A DNA stretch of 64,000 nt from Budorcas taxicolor (lineage: Eukaryota > Chordata > Mammalia > Artiodactyla > Bovidae): assembly GCF_023091745.1 (NCBI RefSeq), contig NC_068933.1, positions 24,122,001-24,186,000 on the forward strand, in the 5' to 3' direction. The position numbers were made by a program, and so were the translations under genes. The first letter of the stretch is position 1. Each line of letters begins with the position of its first letter. Shown here one piece after another: positions 1 through 10,770 of this stretch. Below the pieces are notes generated by a model. It did not search any database. It saw only the letters and a list, made by a program, of their open reading frames with translations, and was not told the origin of the DNA.

Positions 1-525
1 GGTTTGAATTTAGATGGAAACTGTCAGGGAACATTTATAGTGTCTGCAAATGAAAGGCAGCAGTAAAACACCAGGAAAAAAAAATAGAAAATCGAATTGC
101 AAAGTGCCTTCTTAGGTTTTATTTGCAACACAGTCCTCCAACAGCTTTCTTTTAAATCATACCTCCTCTTCATTTTCACTGCTGGTCCCATCAAACCACA
201 CTTTGAAGATATCGGAATGCCATATGCTATGGAACTTTAAAGTCATCATAGGCTCTGCTTACATAAGCCAATTAAAAGGACCCTTCTGCTTTTAACAAAA
301 ATCTAAGATGTATCGATTTCTGCTGAAATGTTACTGCTTTGGAACCAGATTATTTGAGATGCTTAATAATGTTCGGTGACACAGAGGTATAAGAATATAG
401 ACCAGTTTTCCTCACTGGTCCTCAAAGAGGCATTGAAGCTAGTGGTAAGGGATGGGGGTATGAAAGACCTGGGTTCCAGTCTCAGCTAAACAAGACCATA
501 CGCGCACAGAAAAAGCAGCTCTATT
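1..525. other. Unannotated sequence
   Basis: Moderately AT-rich DNA with no recognisable gene or repeat. Short open frames here lack family signatures. It leads directly into the hairpin at 526-589. Confidence 0.5.
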
Positions 526-589
526 GATGGTTATGGGTTAAGAGCTGATGCTCGGATGCAGCCAACATCAGCTCTTAACCCATACCATC
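526..589. repeat. Near-perfect inverted repeat (hairpin)
   Basis: The arm at 532-550 is the exact reverse complement of 566-584 (19 of 19 bases) around a 15-base loop at 551-565. Outside one unpaired base at 531, five more pairs form between 526-530 and 585-589, giving about 24 base pairs. I do not recognise a transposon here. It could fold as RNA or extrude as a cruciform, or be a trace of a palindromic micro-duplication. Confidence 0.85.
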
Positions 590-652
590 TGAGGACGCCA
601 CAGACACAGGTGATAGAAATAAGTGATTTAAGTAAGGTTCCTCTTTATCTTT

Positions 653-865
653 GGGCTTCCCTGGTGGCTCAACTGTAAAGAATCCCCCTGCCAATGCAGG
701 AGATGATGCAGAGATCAATCCCTGGGCTGGGAAGATCCCCTGGAGAAGAAAATGGCAACCCACTCCAGTATTCTTGCCTGGGAAATCCCATGAGCAGAGA
801 AGCCTGGTGGGCTACAGTCCACATGGGTCATGAAAGAGTCAGACACAACTTAGCCACTAAGCAGG
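653..865 (+). mobile_element. Bov-tA SINE
   Basis: The tRNA-like head starts with gggcttccctggtggctc, followed by the A unit and the BovB-like tail around 830-860. A candidate TSD, TTATCTTT, occurs at 645-652 and 866-873. Bov-tA elements are non-coding and are believed to be moved by BovB proteins. Confidence 0.93.
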
Positions 866-921
866 TTATCTTTAAATCATTATATTCTTTCTGTAGAACA
901 TTTTCATGGAAGTCCTATATG

Positions 922-1075
922 ACAAGCATGAAAATTCACACCTTCATTGAATTCATTGAACAAATTTTCAAACACCTCCTTTGTTCCAAGCACTGTTCAA
1001 GTACTGAGGATACACCAGGGAACAAAAGCAATAAGGTTTACATTCCAGAAATGATTCAGAGGGGCAGTGGTATGT
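922..1075 (-). mobile_element. L2-like LINE 3' fragment, ancient
   Basis: The text resembles the reverse complement of the L2 3' end: a run of attcattgaac, then a 'caagcactgttc...gatacacc...gaacaaaa' pattern. It is strongly diverged. A formal alignment is needed to be sure. Confidence 0.5.
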
Positions 1076-1079
1076 GTAG

Positions 1080-1960
1080 TTGACCCCAAAGCAGAACAAC
1101 AGGCCTAATGATGAAAGCAATCTATCTTGTGCTCTGTCTTCTAAACTCAACACGTGGGTTGAGAAAAGCATTCTTCCTGGAGGCATTTGCCAAACCTGCA
1201 AAGGGGTGGTGGGGGAGAACAGGTGGTCTCGGGGGCAGAGGGACAGATCAGAGTCCAGGGAGCCTGACGCAGCTGGATTGTGGGGAGCCACGTGCTGGAG
1301 AGTAGGGCGCCACACAGAAAAAGTTTCTGCAGAGGGGTTCATTGGCTGAATTCTAAGCTGTCCCTGTACACAGTGAGATTCTGTGGGTCCATATGAAGAA
1401 TGACCACTGAAGAGTTAGTTATAACCTGAACAACTCCTGACCTTGAAAGGGTTCATGACATTGGAGCAGTTGTTGAACACCTGGAACATGCTGTAGATGC
1501 TTACAAGGCCACTAGCCCTTAAGTAAAGACTACTCATAAAATTATTAAGAACACCCCCCCCCACCCGAAGAGGTTTTTAGGTACCAAAAGGTAAAGTATT
1601 TCCCTGTACCTATCAATATTTTCTATATCATATATAAAACAGAATTTTAAACATGATTAATTCAGACAGATAGTAAATTGATTACATATTAACATAAATG
1701 ACATATTTTTATGAAAAATAATCACACTTCCCAAACTACAAACAAAATTAGAACGGTGGCAGGATTTTACACTTTTGCAAATCTTTTTAATGAGACTGAT
1801 AGAAGACAGCTGTATTTTCGTATGTGGTTTTGCATTCAATCTGTTATGATATGTTGTTTTGGTTGCTGTATAAGAGGAAAATCTGGCCTCACATTGATAT
1901 GTGTTGGCCACAGAAATATTTCACAAGCCTTTTCAGATCATTGTAAATATTCTTCTTAGA
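1080..1960. other. Unannotated sequence
   Basis: No gene or clear repeat. It contains a C run near 1553-1562 and AT-rich DNA from 1600 to 1900. Overlapping frames of 60-89 codons near 1100-1350 show no domain, and I treat them as chance. Confidence 0.45.
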
Positions 1961-1967
1961 TACTGTT

Positions 1968-2640
1968 ATGGGTTCAATAGTGTTTCCCCCCAGAAAGGAA
2001 GTCCTAACTCTCAGGACTTCAGAATCTTGACCTTACTTGGAAATAGGTTCTCTACAGATTTCATCAAGTTCAGATGAGGGCATTAGAGTGGTTCCTAATA
2101 CATTATGACTGGTGTGTTGATAAGAGGAAATTTCTGACACAGACATACCAACAACAACAACAAAAAAACACTGTGAATAGAAAAAGACACAGGGAGAAGG
2201 TTATGAGAAGGTGGAGAAAGAGATGGAAATTAGGCTGCCACAAGCCGAGAACCATCTGGGGCCACCAGAGGCTGGGAGAGGCAGGGAAAAATTCTTCCTC
2301 AAGAGCAGCAGTCCCCAGCCTTTTTGGCAGCAGGGACCAGTTTCATGGAAGGCAATTTTTCCACGTACTAGGATTGCAGGGAATGGTTTCGAGATGATTC
2401 AAGCACATTACATTTATTGTGCACTTTAGTTCCGTTGTTACTACATCGGCTCCACCTCAGATCATCAGGCATTAGATCCTGAAGGTTGACGACCACTGAT
2501 GGAGCCTTCAGAGAGCTCATAACTGCTTAACTTCAGACTTCTGGCTTCCACAATGTGACATAATACATTTATGTTCTTCTAAGCCATCTAGTTTGTGGGT
2601 TATATCAGCCCTATGAATAGATACCAATTCATATCTATTG
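1968..2640 (+). mobile_element. MaLR-type solo LTR interrupted by MER3
   Basis: The left part (tgttatgggttcaatagtg at 1968, then the 'ctaatac-attatgactggtgtg-ttgataagaggaaattt' pattern) and the right part (gacttctggcttccac, then aagccatctagtttgtgg near 2580) match the two halves of an ancient ERVL-MaLR LTR. A MER3 element at 2306-2498 separates them. It is an old fossil LTR with no internal retroviral sequence beside it. The exact subfamily is uncertain. Confidence 0.6.
2306..2498 (+). mobile_element. MER3-like hAT-Charlie DNA transposon
   Basis: About 193 bp bounded by hAT-style ends, cagcagtccccagcc at the left and gaccactg at the right. The body carries 'gatgattcaagcacattaca' and 'cctcagatcatcaggcatta', also seen in the copies at 15564 and 50616. 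It is non-autonomous and nested in a MaLR LTR. No clean 8-bp TSD survives. Confidence 0.8.
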
Positions 2641-3440
2641 GTAATATATATACCAACACTTAAGAAATTTCTTAAAGGTTAGCTGTAATGTGAAATCTGA
2701 AACCATATCAATGAGCATTTTATATTGTCCTTATAAAATCCATTGGCCTATTTTATTCTGTGGGTGGATCTTCTAACCATGCAAAACTGTAACTTCATAC
2801 TTTGCTCATTTGAAAAATATTGGTTCATTAAGTTATGCTGATATTGCAAATGTTGACACCTTCCACTGTACAATATTTTGAAAATTGAACTTGTTAAAAT
2901 AATTTCTGATGACATTTGTAGCGATGTTAACTACTGGGAAGCTATCAAGCTCATGATGATGGATTCAAATTTTCAAAAATTCTAATTTTCCCTTGAAAGC
3001 TCAAATTCTATCACTGGAAAAAAAAACTGTCATTTTCCTTAAAGTGACACATACTCACTGTTTCTTGAGAAACATGGGTGCCAAGCACACAAATCTGAAT
3101 AACCAGATGTCTATCAGTCATTCTTTCCAGTAAAAATTATATTCTGTGAAAAGAGTGGCTAGGCATGCTCGCAACTGCACAAGCTTTTTTCCTCCTCAAA
3201 TCTTGACATTCAGCAGAAGGGCTTATGCAAACTTCCCATGTAGTATTGCATTCTGTGCTGTCCTGATATAGTAGCAGTGTTAAAAAGCCATGCACTTAGG
3301 GTTAAAATTTAATAAAGTTAATTTTTACTACATCATTAAATACATTTTTAAGTGAAACAGGTATATTTTAACACATTATTGACTGGGGGTTATCTGTAGA
3401 AACTAACGCCTGTGTCCGGTGATTTCCTATGTAAGCAAAT
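2630..3440. other. Unannotated AT-rich sequence
   Basis: No recognisable gene or repeat. Many stops occur in all frames. It runs up to the truncated 5' end of the BovB at 3471. Confidence 0.45.
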
Positions 3441-3470
3441 ATTGAACTGTCTCCAGTTAATAACGTTCAG

Positions 3471-5092
3471 GCTAACAGAAGCAGAAGATATTAAGAAGAG
3501 GTGGCAAGAATACACAGAACAACTGTACAAAAAAGATCTTTACAACCCAGATTATCACTACATTGTGATCACTCACCTAGAGCCAGACATCCTGAAATGT
3601 GAAGTCAAGTGGGCCTTAGAAAACATCACTACAAACAAAGCTAGTGGAGGTGATGGCATTCCAGTTGAGCTATTTCAAATCCTGAAAGATGATGCTGTGA
3701 AAGTGCTGTACTCAATATGCCAACAAATTTGGAAAACTCAGCAGTGGCCACAGGACTGGAAAAGGTCAGTTTTCATTCCAATCCCAAAGAAAGGCAATGC
3801 CAAAGAATGCTCAAACTACTGCACAATTGCACTCACCTCACACGCTAGTAAAGTAATGCTCAAAATTCTCCAAGCCAGGCTTCAGCAATACGTGAACCAT
3901 GAACTTTCAGATGTTCAAGCTGTTTTTAGAAAAGGCAGAGGAACCAGAGGTCAAATTGCCAACATCCGCTGGATCATGGAAAAAGCAAGAGAGTTCCAGA
4001 AAAACATTGTTTCTGCTTTATTGACTATGCCAAAGCCTTTGACTGTGTGGATCACAATAAACTGTGGAAAATTCTGAAAGAGATGGGAATACCAGACCAC
4101 CTGACCTGCCTCTTGAGAAACCTATATGCAGGTCAGGAAGCAACAGTTAGAACTGGATAAGGAACAACAGACTGGGTCCAAATAGGAAAAGGAGTACATC
4201 AAAGCTGTATATAGTCACCCTGCTTATTTAACTTATCTGCAGAGAATGTCATGAAAAATGCTGGGCTGGAAGAAGCACAAGCTGGAATCAAGATTGCTGG
4301 GAGAAATATCAATAACCTCAGATATGCAGATGACACCACCCTTATGGCAGAAAGTGAAGAGGAAATAAAAAGCCTCTTGATGAAAGTGAAAGAGGAGAGT
4401 GAAAAAGTTGGCTTAAAGCTCAACATTCAGAAAACAAAGATCATGACATCTGGTCCCATCAGTTCATGGGAAATAGATGGGGAAACAGTGTCAGACTTTA
4501 TTTTTGGGGGCTCCAAAATCACTGCAGATGGTGATTGCAGCCATGAAATTAAAAGAGGCTTACTTCTTGGAAGGAAAGTTATGACCAACGTAGATAGCAT
4601 ATTCAAAATCAGAGACATTACTTTGCCAACAAACGTCCATCTAGTCAAGGCTATGGTTTTTCCAGTGGTCATGTATGGATGTGAAAGTTGGACTGTGAAG
4701 AAAGCTGAGCACCAAAGAATTGATGCTTTTGAACTGTGGTGTTGGAGAAGACTCTTGAGAGTCCCTTGGACTGCAAGAAGATCCAACCAGTCCATCCTAA
4801 AGGAGATCAGTCCAGGGTGTTCATTGGAAGGACTGATGCTAAAGCTGAAGCTCCAGTACTTTGGCCACCTCATGCGAAGAGTTGACTCATTGGAAGAGAC
4901 TCTGATGCTGGGAGGGATTGGGGCAGGAGGAGAAGGGGATGACAGAGGATGAGATGGCTGAATGGCATCACCAACTCGATGGACGTGAGTTTGGGTGAAC
5001 TCCGGGAGACGGTGATGGACAGGGAGGCCTGGCGTGCTGCAATTCATGGGGTCGCAAAGAGTCAGACACAACTGAGCGACTGAACTGAACAA
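3471..5092 (+). mobile_element. BovB LINE, 5'-truncated, 1.6 kb
   Basis: The element starts inside the region just before the reverse transcriptase ('LTEAEDIKKRWQEYTE') and runs to the BovB 3' end (gagtcagacacaactgagcg, then gactgaactgaac near 5090). The endonuclease half is missing. It is in sense orientation and is one of the better preserved reverse-transcriptase bodies in the window. TSDs were not convincingly found. Confidence 0.95.
3472..4950 (+). pseudogene. BovB reverse transcriptase relic
   Basis: Once encoded the BovB ORF2-like protein, which nicks target DNA and copies its own RNA into it. The fingers region (residues like 'NKASGGDGIPVELFQ' and 'IPIPKKGNAKECSNY') is open to about 4008. 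There a one-base loss, relative to sister copies, breaks the frame before motif A (AKAFD). Further stops sit near 4158 and 4210 (TAG in the stretch that should read CQGCILSPC). The frame reopens at 4251 with the catalytic YADD intact near 4322-4333, then the C-terminal zinc-knuckle-like region (CESWTVKKAEH, ELWCWRR). A lost G near 4920 ends it early. It cannot encode a working enzyme. Confidence 0.93.
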
Positions 5093-5094
5093 AA

Positions 5095-5350
5095 GACATA
5101 TTAATATGTCTCTGGTCAATCAGTTGTGAAAACTGAAAGCGTGTAGTGGTGAAAGGTAAAATGGCCACTAGTTCGGGTTGTTGCTACCACCCTGATGCAT
5201 ACTAAGGAGTTGGTAGTTTTACCCACCATTAATTCACCAAAAAGGTGAATCATACTTTGGTTTTATTTTGGAAACAGTTTTGACCTCAGAGACCTGGAAA
5301 CTATACTTTTAGATTATAGAGATTTTTGCTTTGTTTTTCGTGTTTTGACC
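5095..5350. other. Unannotated spacer between BovB and L1
   Basis: About 250 bp after the BovB 3' end. No repeat or gene recognised. Confidence 0.45.
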
Positions 5351-5354
5351 TTGC

Positions 5355-6040
5355 GGACTTGCACCAAGTGTTAGGCAGGATGTGAAGCATCTGAAACTCT
5401 CATCCTTTGCTGGTGAGGATGTAAAATAGAACAACCAGTTTAGGAAAACAGACTGTTTCCTGTGAAATTAAACGTCGACTTAATATATGACTCAGCAATC
5501 CCTCTTCCACATATTAAACCAAGAGAAAGGATGTGTCTGTAAAAAGACTTTCACATTAATACACATTAATTTTGTAGCTGCCTTATTCACTCTGGCCCCC
5601 AACTGTAATAACACAGATATTCATCAAAACATGAGTAGTTCAGCAATGTGTGTGGTATAGCTAAAGAACAGAATACTATTCAATGATAAAAAAAAAAAAG
5701 GACAACTACTGATATGTCCAATAACATGGATGAATCTCAGAAATGTTGTGTTAAGCAAAGTAGACAAACCCAAAAGAGTACATATTGTGTGATTCCATTT
5801 ATATGATGGTCTAGAACAGACAAAACTAAACTATCGTTTTAGAATTCAGACTACTGGTTGCCTGAGACTGGTGAGATTAACTGAAAAAATATACAAGGAA
5901 ACTTTTGGAGTTGATGGAAATATTTTATATCTTGCATGAGATAGTATTGCACAGCTATATTGATTTGTTGAAACTCATTTAACTGTCCTCTTAAAACAAA
6001 GGCATTTTATTGTAAACTATACTTGAAGAGATTGTTTTGT
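5355..6040 (+). mobile_element. L1M-type LINE-1 3' end
   Basis: The classic L1 3' region in order: 'tgctggtgaggatgtaaaat', 'atgactcagcaatccctctt', 'aatactattcaatgataaa', 'catggatgaatctcagaaa', 'tgtgattccatttatatgat', then 'ctggttgcctgagactgg' and 'gaaacttttggagttgatgg'. It is diverged and non-coding, the tail of an old L1 in sense orientation. Confidence 0.85.
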
Positions 6041-6870
6041 TTTGTTTTTTTAAAGGATTAGGCTCAGTTGACTTTTTTTTAACTTGAATCCTAGCTCACC
6101 TTTAAAGGATAAATAATTTGAAAACTATTAAGACAATCTGTTAAAAAAAAATTACACATCAGAGAAAAATATGGAAATAGTGCCAATTTGTCTTATGAGA
6201 TTAGTGTAATTTTAATTCTTCATAATAGACAAGCATTACACATGAAAATGGAGATAAAAGTCTGCAAAAATTATGATTTTTTTATAATTATAATTACTGC
6301 AAAGTAATATAATTAAATGAAATTATGTCAAGTAGTTTAAAAGAACATAATACTGAATAGCTAGTAGGGTTTATTCTGGTAATGCAAAGTTGATTCACCA
6401 TTAAGAAGTTTATTAATTACCTTAAATATTAAAGGATTAATACTATATTATCCATATAATTTGTAAATATATGCTCAAAACCTCAATGAAATTTAGGAGC
6501 CATTCCTAAATTTTATAAGTAAAAGCCATTTAAATTATGGCTTTACTTATAAAGCCATTTATAAGTGGCTTTTACTTATAAAGCCATTTATAAGTAAAGC
6601 CATTCATTTATTTTATAAGTAAAATAGGAATAGAGAAATCTTCACAAGGAGTATAGGACTAAATGAAAACAACAGCCCTCATTGTAATAAACAATGACAT
6701 GAACGCACTACTTCCATGATTATTCTTCGTTGTCTTGGAAGTCCTAAAAAAAAAAAAGTCCTAGCTAATGCAGGAAGATAAAATAAGCAGTATAATAAAA
6801 TGTATTAGAAAATAAAGAAAATATTTGCTACATTCATAAATTTAATAAATATTAAGTTATGCTGAAACTA
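6041..6870. other. AT-rich unannotated sequence
   Basis: Very AT-rich with poly-T and poly-A runs. The only clear structure is the repeat cluster at 6515-6617, listed separately. Confidence 0.5.
6515..6617. repeat. Compound tandem and inverted repeat cluster
   Basis: Two adjacent units, 6539-6566 and 6567-6595, both read ggctttacttataaagccat followed by ttataagt; the second has one extra T. The flanks carry the same motif inverted: ataagtaaaagccatt at 6515-6530, and related copies around 6591-6617. The block can fold into several alternative hairpins. No transposon family recognised. Confidence 0.8.
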
Positions 6871-6872
6871 AT

Positions 6873-6990
6873 GAGAGACTTTCCTAGTGGTCCAGGGGTT
6901 AAGATTCTGCACTTCTAATGCAGAAGGTACAGGTTTGATCTCTGGTCAGGGAACCAAGACCCCAAGTGAGCCCACACACACAAAAAAGAA
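6873..6990 (+). mobile_element. CHR-type artiodactyl SINE
   Basis: The tRNA-like head 'gactttcctagtggtccag' is followed by 'gttaagattctgcacttct' and 'gatctctggtcagggaacca', ending in an A-rich tail. This differs from Bov-tA, which has 'ggtggctca...gggttgggaagatcc'. It matches the older cetartiodactyl CHR class. Confidence 0.75.
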
Positions 6991-7094
6991 ATTAATAAGA
7001 GAATATGCTAATATGCCTATAAGCAATGCAACAGTTTGTATCTTCTCTCTATACCACCAAATAAAGCAGTCAAAGTAGAAAAGCAAAAAAGGTA

Positions 7095-7147
7095 AAGGAT
7101 ATATACTAAAAAAGGATATATACTAAAAGTATAGGATATATACTAAA
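7095..7147. repeat. Short tandem repeat, three units
   Basis: The motif ggatatatactaaa occurs three times at roughly 17-20 bp spacing in an AT-rich stretch. It is followed by (AT)n near 7220. Confidence 0.75.
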
Positions 7148-7494
7148 GCTATAAAAATGTATTGACTTTTATTAATATTAAGTATATATTAGATATAGTA
7201 TATTTCTATTAATGAAGTATATATATATACATATTTTGAGATATGAAGACCTTAATTGCATAAACATTTCTTTGATTACATGATAAGGATTATACTCAAA
7301 ATATTGAAAGACTTTCTTAGGCAGTTTTTACAGGGTCATGCTACCATTGCTTCTGATGTTATTGCACAGTCTTTCTTTTTATACTTCTGTTCCCTAATAC
7401 CCTTGAGGTTCAAGGCAAGAACCTTGTCTTAATAATCTTTGAGCTCCAGCATCTAACACATCTTTGATATATGATAAACAAAGAATCAATGATT

Positions 7495-7530
7495 GTGAGT
7501 GAGTGAGTGAGTGAACGTGTGAGTGAATGA
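7495..7530. repeat. (GTGA)n microsatellite
   Basis: Repeated gtga units, slightly interrupted by acgt. It accounts for the Leu/Thr/His/Ser-rich stretch in the minus-strand open frame at 7394-7858. Confidence 0.9.
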
Positions 7531-8125
7531 CTTCTAAAGAGAGGAGCCAAATGTTCTGTTCCCATTGAGGGCACTTGTAATAGCCCAGGTGCTCCAGAAG
7601 CTGAGGTACAAATGTGTAACTGACCTTTGGTGTGGCCCAACAAGGCACATCTTGCAGTCTCCTAGTGGGGCTTCCTGATCCAATTGTGATGGTTAATTTT
7701 GGGTGTCTACTTGACTGCCTCAGAGATCCCCTGATAGCTGAGAAACCATTATGTCCACGTGTGTCCCTGAGAGTGTTTCCAGAAGCAAAGAGATTAGCAT
7801 TTGAATGAGTAGACTGAATAAAGAAGATCCACCGTCCCCCATGTGGGTGAGCATCCACAGTCTATTGAGGGACCCCACAGAACAAAAAAGCAGAGGAAAG
7901 GTGCACAAGCGTGCTCTCCTTGAACAGGAATGTCCATCTTCTCCTGCCCTCCAGCATCAGAAGCCTTGGACTCGGACAGTTACACAAGCAGGCCTCCAGT
8001 TCTCAGGCCTTCTTACTTGGACTGAATTATATCACTGACTTCCCTGGTTCTCCAGCTCGTGAATGGCATATCATACCATATGGTGAGCCAATTCCCATAA
8101 TAAACTTTCTTTTACCGATCTAAAT

Positions 8126-8254
8126 CCCTGGAGGAGGGTATGGCAACTCACCCCAGTATTCTTGCCTGAGAATCCCATGGAAAGACCTGACGGCTACAGT
8201 CCATAGGGTCACAAAGTCAGACATGACTGAAGTGACCTAGCATGCACACACATA
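8126..8254 (+). mobile_element. Bov-tA SINE, 5'-truncated
   Basis: Begins inside the SINE at 'ccctggaggagggtatggc' and ends with the BovB-like tail (gacatgactgaagtgac) plus a CA-rich tail. A perfect 9-bp TSD, GATCTAAAT, lies at 8117-8125 and 8255-8263. Confidence 0.95.
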
Positions 8255-8288
8255 GATCTAAATGCATCCTACTGGCTCTGTTTCTCTA

Positions 8289-8505
8289 GTAGTTAGTAGT
8301 TCTCTAGTCATTAAGTCATGTCCAACTCTTGCGATCCTACAGGCTGTAGCCTGCCAGCCTCCTCTGTCCGTGGGATTCTCCAGGTAAGAATACTGAAGTG
8401 GATTGCCATTTCTTTTCCAGGAGATCTTCCTAACCCAGGAATCAAACCCAGGTCTCCTGCATTGCAGGCAGATTCTTTACCGACTGAGCTATGAAGGAAG
8501 GTACC
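8289..8505 (-). mobile_element. Bov-tA SINE, full length
   Basis: Reverse orientation, tail to head: 'gtcatgtccaactcttgcg' through 'ctttaccgactgagctatg'. A perfect 10-bp TSD, TGTTTCTCTA, lies at 8279-8288 and 8506-8515. It inserted 25 bp from the neighbouring SINE. Confidence 0.96.
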
Positions 8506-8688
8506 TGTTTCTCTACAGAACCCTAATACAGCTGTGTCATGAAATGAATGCCATTCTGAATTGGAACTCTGTGTAAAACCAATATCTAGACTTTAGCCCC
8601 TGGGCCTCTAGAGTTCTAGTAGGTAATTTTTTTTTTTTTTTGCATGTTCAGGATTCTGCCTAGAAAAATCTTGTATTTGTTCTCCTAA

Positions 8689-8725
<37 letters not shown>

Positions 8726-8726
8726 C

Positions 8727-8762
<36 letters not shown>
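8689..8762. repeat. (TG)n(CG)(TG)n(TA)n microsatellite
   Basis: About 74 bp of alternating purine-pyrimidine dinucleotides: gt repeats with a cgcgcg centre, ending in tatatata. This composition favours Z-DNA and length polymorphism. The Cys/Val-rich frame over it is an artefact. Confidence 0.97.
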
Positions 8763-8998
8763 GCTAACAAGACATTTGCATTTCTGGTCATATCCCAAAA
8801 TTTCAACTCATATAAACAAGAGAGAAGAATCATGTAACATAATTTGCAATGCTGGACACTTAGAGTTGGAATCTATTTATACAGAAAAACTGAAAGTATT
8901 TTCATTCGGAAAGTTTATATTTTCACTGATTTTCTGAAACTCAATGTCTCATGAAACTGAACCAATATCTTAGTAACCAGTGTCTTACATATAAGGAT

Positions 8999-9112
8999 GT
9001 GTGCTAAGTCACTTCAGTCATGTCCAACTCTTTGCAACCCTATGGACTGTAGCCTCTCAGGCTCCTCTGCCCATGGGCCTCTCCAGGCAAGAATACTGGA
9101 GTGGGTTGCCAT
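8999..9112 (-). mobile_element. Bov-tA SINE fragment
   Basis: Contains the A unit only, 'gtcatgtccaactctttgca' to 'tactggagtgggttgccat'; the tRNA head is missing. Flanks 'acatataagga' and 'acatacagga' are candidate diverged TSDs. Confidence 0.9.
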
Positions 9113-9119
9113 TTGTACA

Positions 9120-9860
9120 TACAGGATACACACAACAAATGTTAAATTGGGTTAAACTTCTGTTGATGATCTGCTTTTGAGGTTTTTTTTTCCCCTTAAT
9201 CGTGAGTTTTTAATTAATGCCTAAACTTTCTGATCAGATCTGGAAAATAAGTGTTGTCATGAAAACTAAAAGATACTTTATTACTTCAGTTGATTTGAAA
9301 CGAATCTTTAAAAGTCTCATGACTGTCATCAGTAATAAATCTGCACTCACTCTCAGCTCTTTTTGATTTAAAGGGAAAATAATGTTAAGGTGCACCACCC
9401 TTCTCCCCATTCAGGAGACACTTCCATAATTTTAAGGAGCACCCAGCACTAGAGATTCAAAATAATTTAAGATACATGCCCTACAGTTTCCCATCCCCAT
9501 GACTGTAGTGCGGTGTGATACATGTGATGGGGGGACACGTGGATGTTCTGTAAAAACAAAGAGGAGGAGACAGAGATGGGCTGGAAGGGGCATGATCTGG
9601 CAGGCTTCACAGAGAGCATGACACTGAGCAAATTTCTGAAAGATGTTATGCAGATTAAGAACCTTCCAGGCAGGCAACAGAAAAACACAAAGGCCTGGAA
9701 GCATGCTCTGAGAAACTGCCGCCTCTGCAGAATGGCTGGAGTGAGGGTTCTCACCGGGCGATGGACAGCCATGAAGCTAGGCAAGTGGGCAGATCCCAGG
9801 GTATGAAGTGCCGTGGGCTAGAGCAAGGAAAGTTCTGGGGAACCTCTGGGACAATTTGTA
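9120..9860. other. Unannotated sequence
   Basis: No firm gene or repeat. Overlapping frames of up to 105 codons on both strands at 9430-9806 show no domain. The strand symmetry argues against coding. Confidence 0.4.
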
Positions 9861-9862
9861 GT

Positions 9863-10376
9863 AGTTGTTCATTTGCTAAGTTGCGTTCTACTCTTTGCCA
9901 CCCCATGGACCCCAGGCTTCCCTGCCCTTCACTATCTCCCTGAGCTTGCTCAAATTCATATTCATTGAGTCAGTGATGCCATCCACCATCTCATCCTCTG
10001 TTGTCCCCTTCTCCTCCCACCTTCAGTCTTTCCCAGCATCAGGGTCTTTTCCAATGAGTCAGCTCTTTGCATGAGGTGGACAAAGTATTGGAACTTCAGC
10101 TTCAGCATCAATCCTTCCTATGAATATTCAGGGTTGATTTCCTTTAGGATGGACTGGTTGAATCTCCTTGCAGTCCAAGGGACTCTTAAGTCTCCAACAC
10201 CGCAGTTCAAAAGCATCAGTTCTTCAGCGCTCAGCCTTCTTTATGGTCCAACTCTCACGTCTGTCCTTGCCTGCTGGAAAAACCATAGCTTTGACTGTAT
10301 GGATCTTTGTCAGCAAAGTAATAATGTCTCTGATTTTGAATATGCTGTCTAGGTTTGTCATAAATTTCCTTTTGTA
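9863..10376 (-). mobile_element. BovB LINE 3' fragment, older copy
   Basis: Reverse-complement BovB from its 3' end (gttctactctttgccacccc) to 'gaatatgctgtctaggtttg'. It spans the C-terminal region of the ORF with many substitutions and indels (for example 'aagtaataatgtctctg'). Confidence 0.92.
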
Positions 10377-10757
10377 GTAGGGGAGGGGACTAAACTGTTC
10401 AAAAGAACAGCTTAATAATATTCAAGGTATATTTATAGTGGAATTTCTTTCTATATGTGACTTGTAAAGTGGTCCTGCAGAAAATTTTCAGAGTCCAAAA
10501 AACAAAAAGTAACCATGTTATGGAAATGTTATTATAGTAAATTCCTAGCCTTCTAGGAGGACTGCTCTGAACCTCTTCAAGACTTCCCGGGAGCGGTGAT
10601 TTAGAGACAACACCTTGGCCATCTTTTCCATAGCATCTTGGGAAGGAGAAGGTAAGGGAGCTGAGAGGAGGAAGAAGGAAGGGGAGAGAATTAGGGCTGC
10701 AGCTTGGTTGAGACTGGGCCATTTGAGGTGATAAGCTGGCATTCTAAAGCCAGTTCT
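10377..10757. other. Unannotated sequence
   Basis: Purine-rich near 10640-10700 (aggaggaagaaggaagggga). No gene or repeat recognised. Minus-strand frames here are Leu/Ser/Pro-rich shadows of that tract. Confidence 0.4.
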
Positions 10758-10770
10758 AAGTAGGAGTACA

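Larger units (their letters stand above)
7684..8534 (+). mobile_element. Ancient interspersed repeat split by two SINEs
   Basis: The block starting 'gtgatggttaattttgggtg' with 'tctacttgactgcctcag' runs through 'gagattagcatttgaatgag' and 'ataataaactttctttta'. It resumes as 'ctggctctgtttctctag' (8273) and ends 'gaaccctaatacag' (8518-8531). This order is that of a widespread mammalian repeat whose name I cannot give with confidence (L1M 3' UTR or LTR class). SINEs at 8126-8254 and 8289-8505 interrupt it. Confidence 0.6.

Noticed and set aside
653..720. tRNA-like A and B box patterns
   Set aside because: They belong to SINE heads. No cloverleaf with intact anticodon arm and acceptor stem, so no tRNA gene called.
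1968..2640. Endogenous retrovirus with genes
   Set aside because: Only solo MaLR LTR sequence is visible here and at 47812-48178. No gag, pol or env reading frames nearby.
7394..7858. 154-codon minus-strand open frame
   Set aside because: Its middle is the (GTGA)n microsatellite and its end lies in an ancient repeat. No domain and no conservation signal.
8689..8937. 82-codon Cys/Val-rich frame
   Set aside because: Produced by the TG microsatellite.
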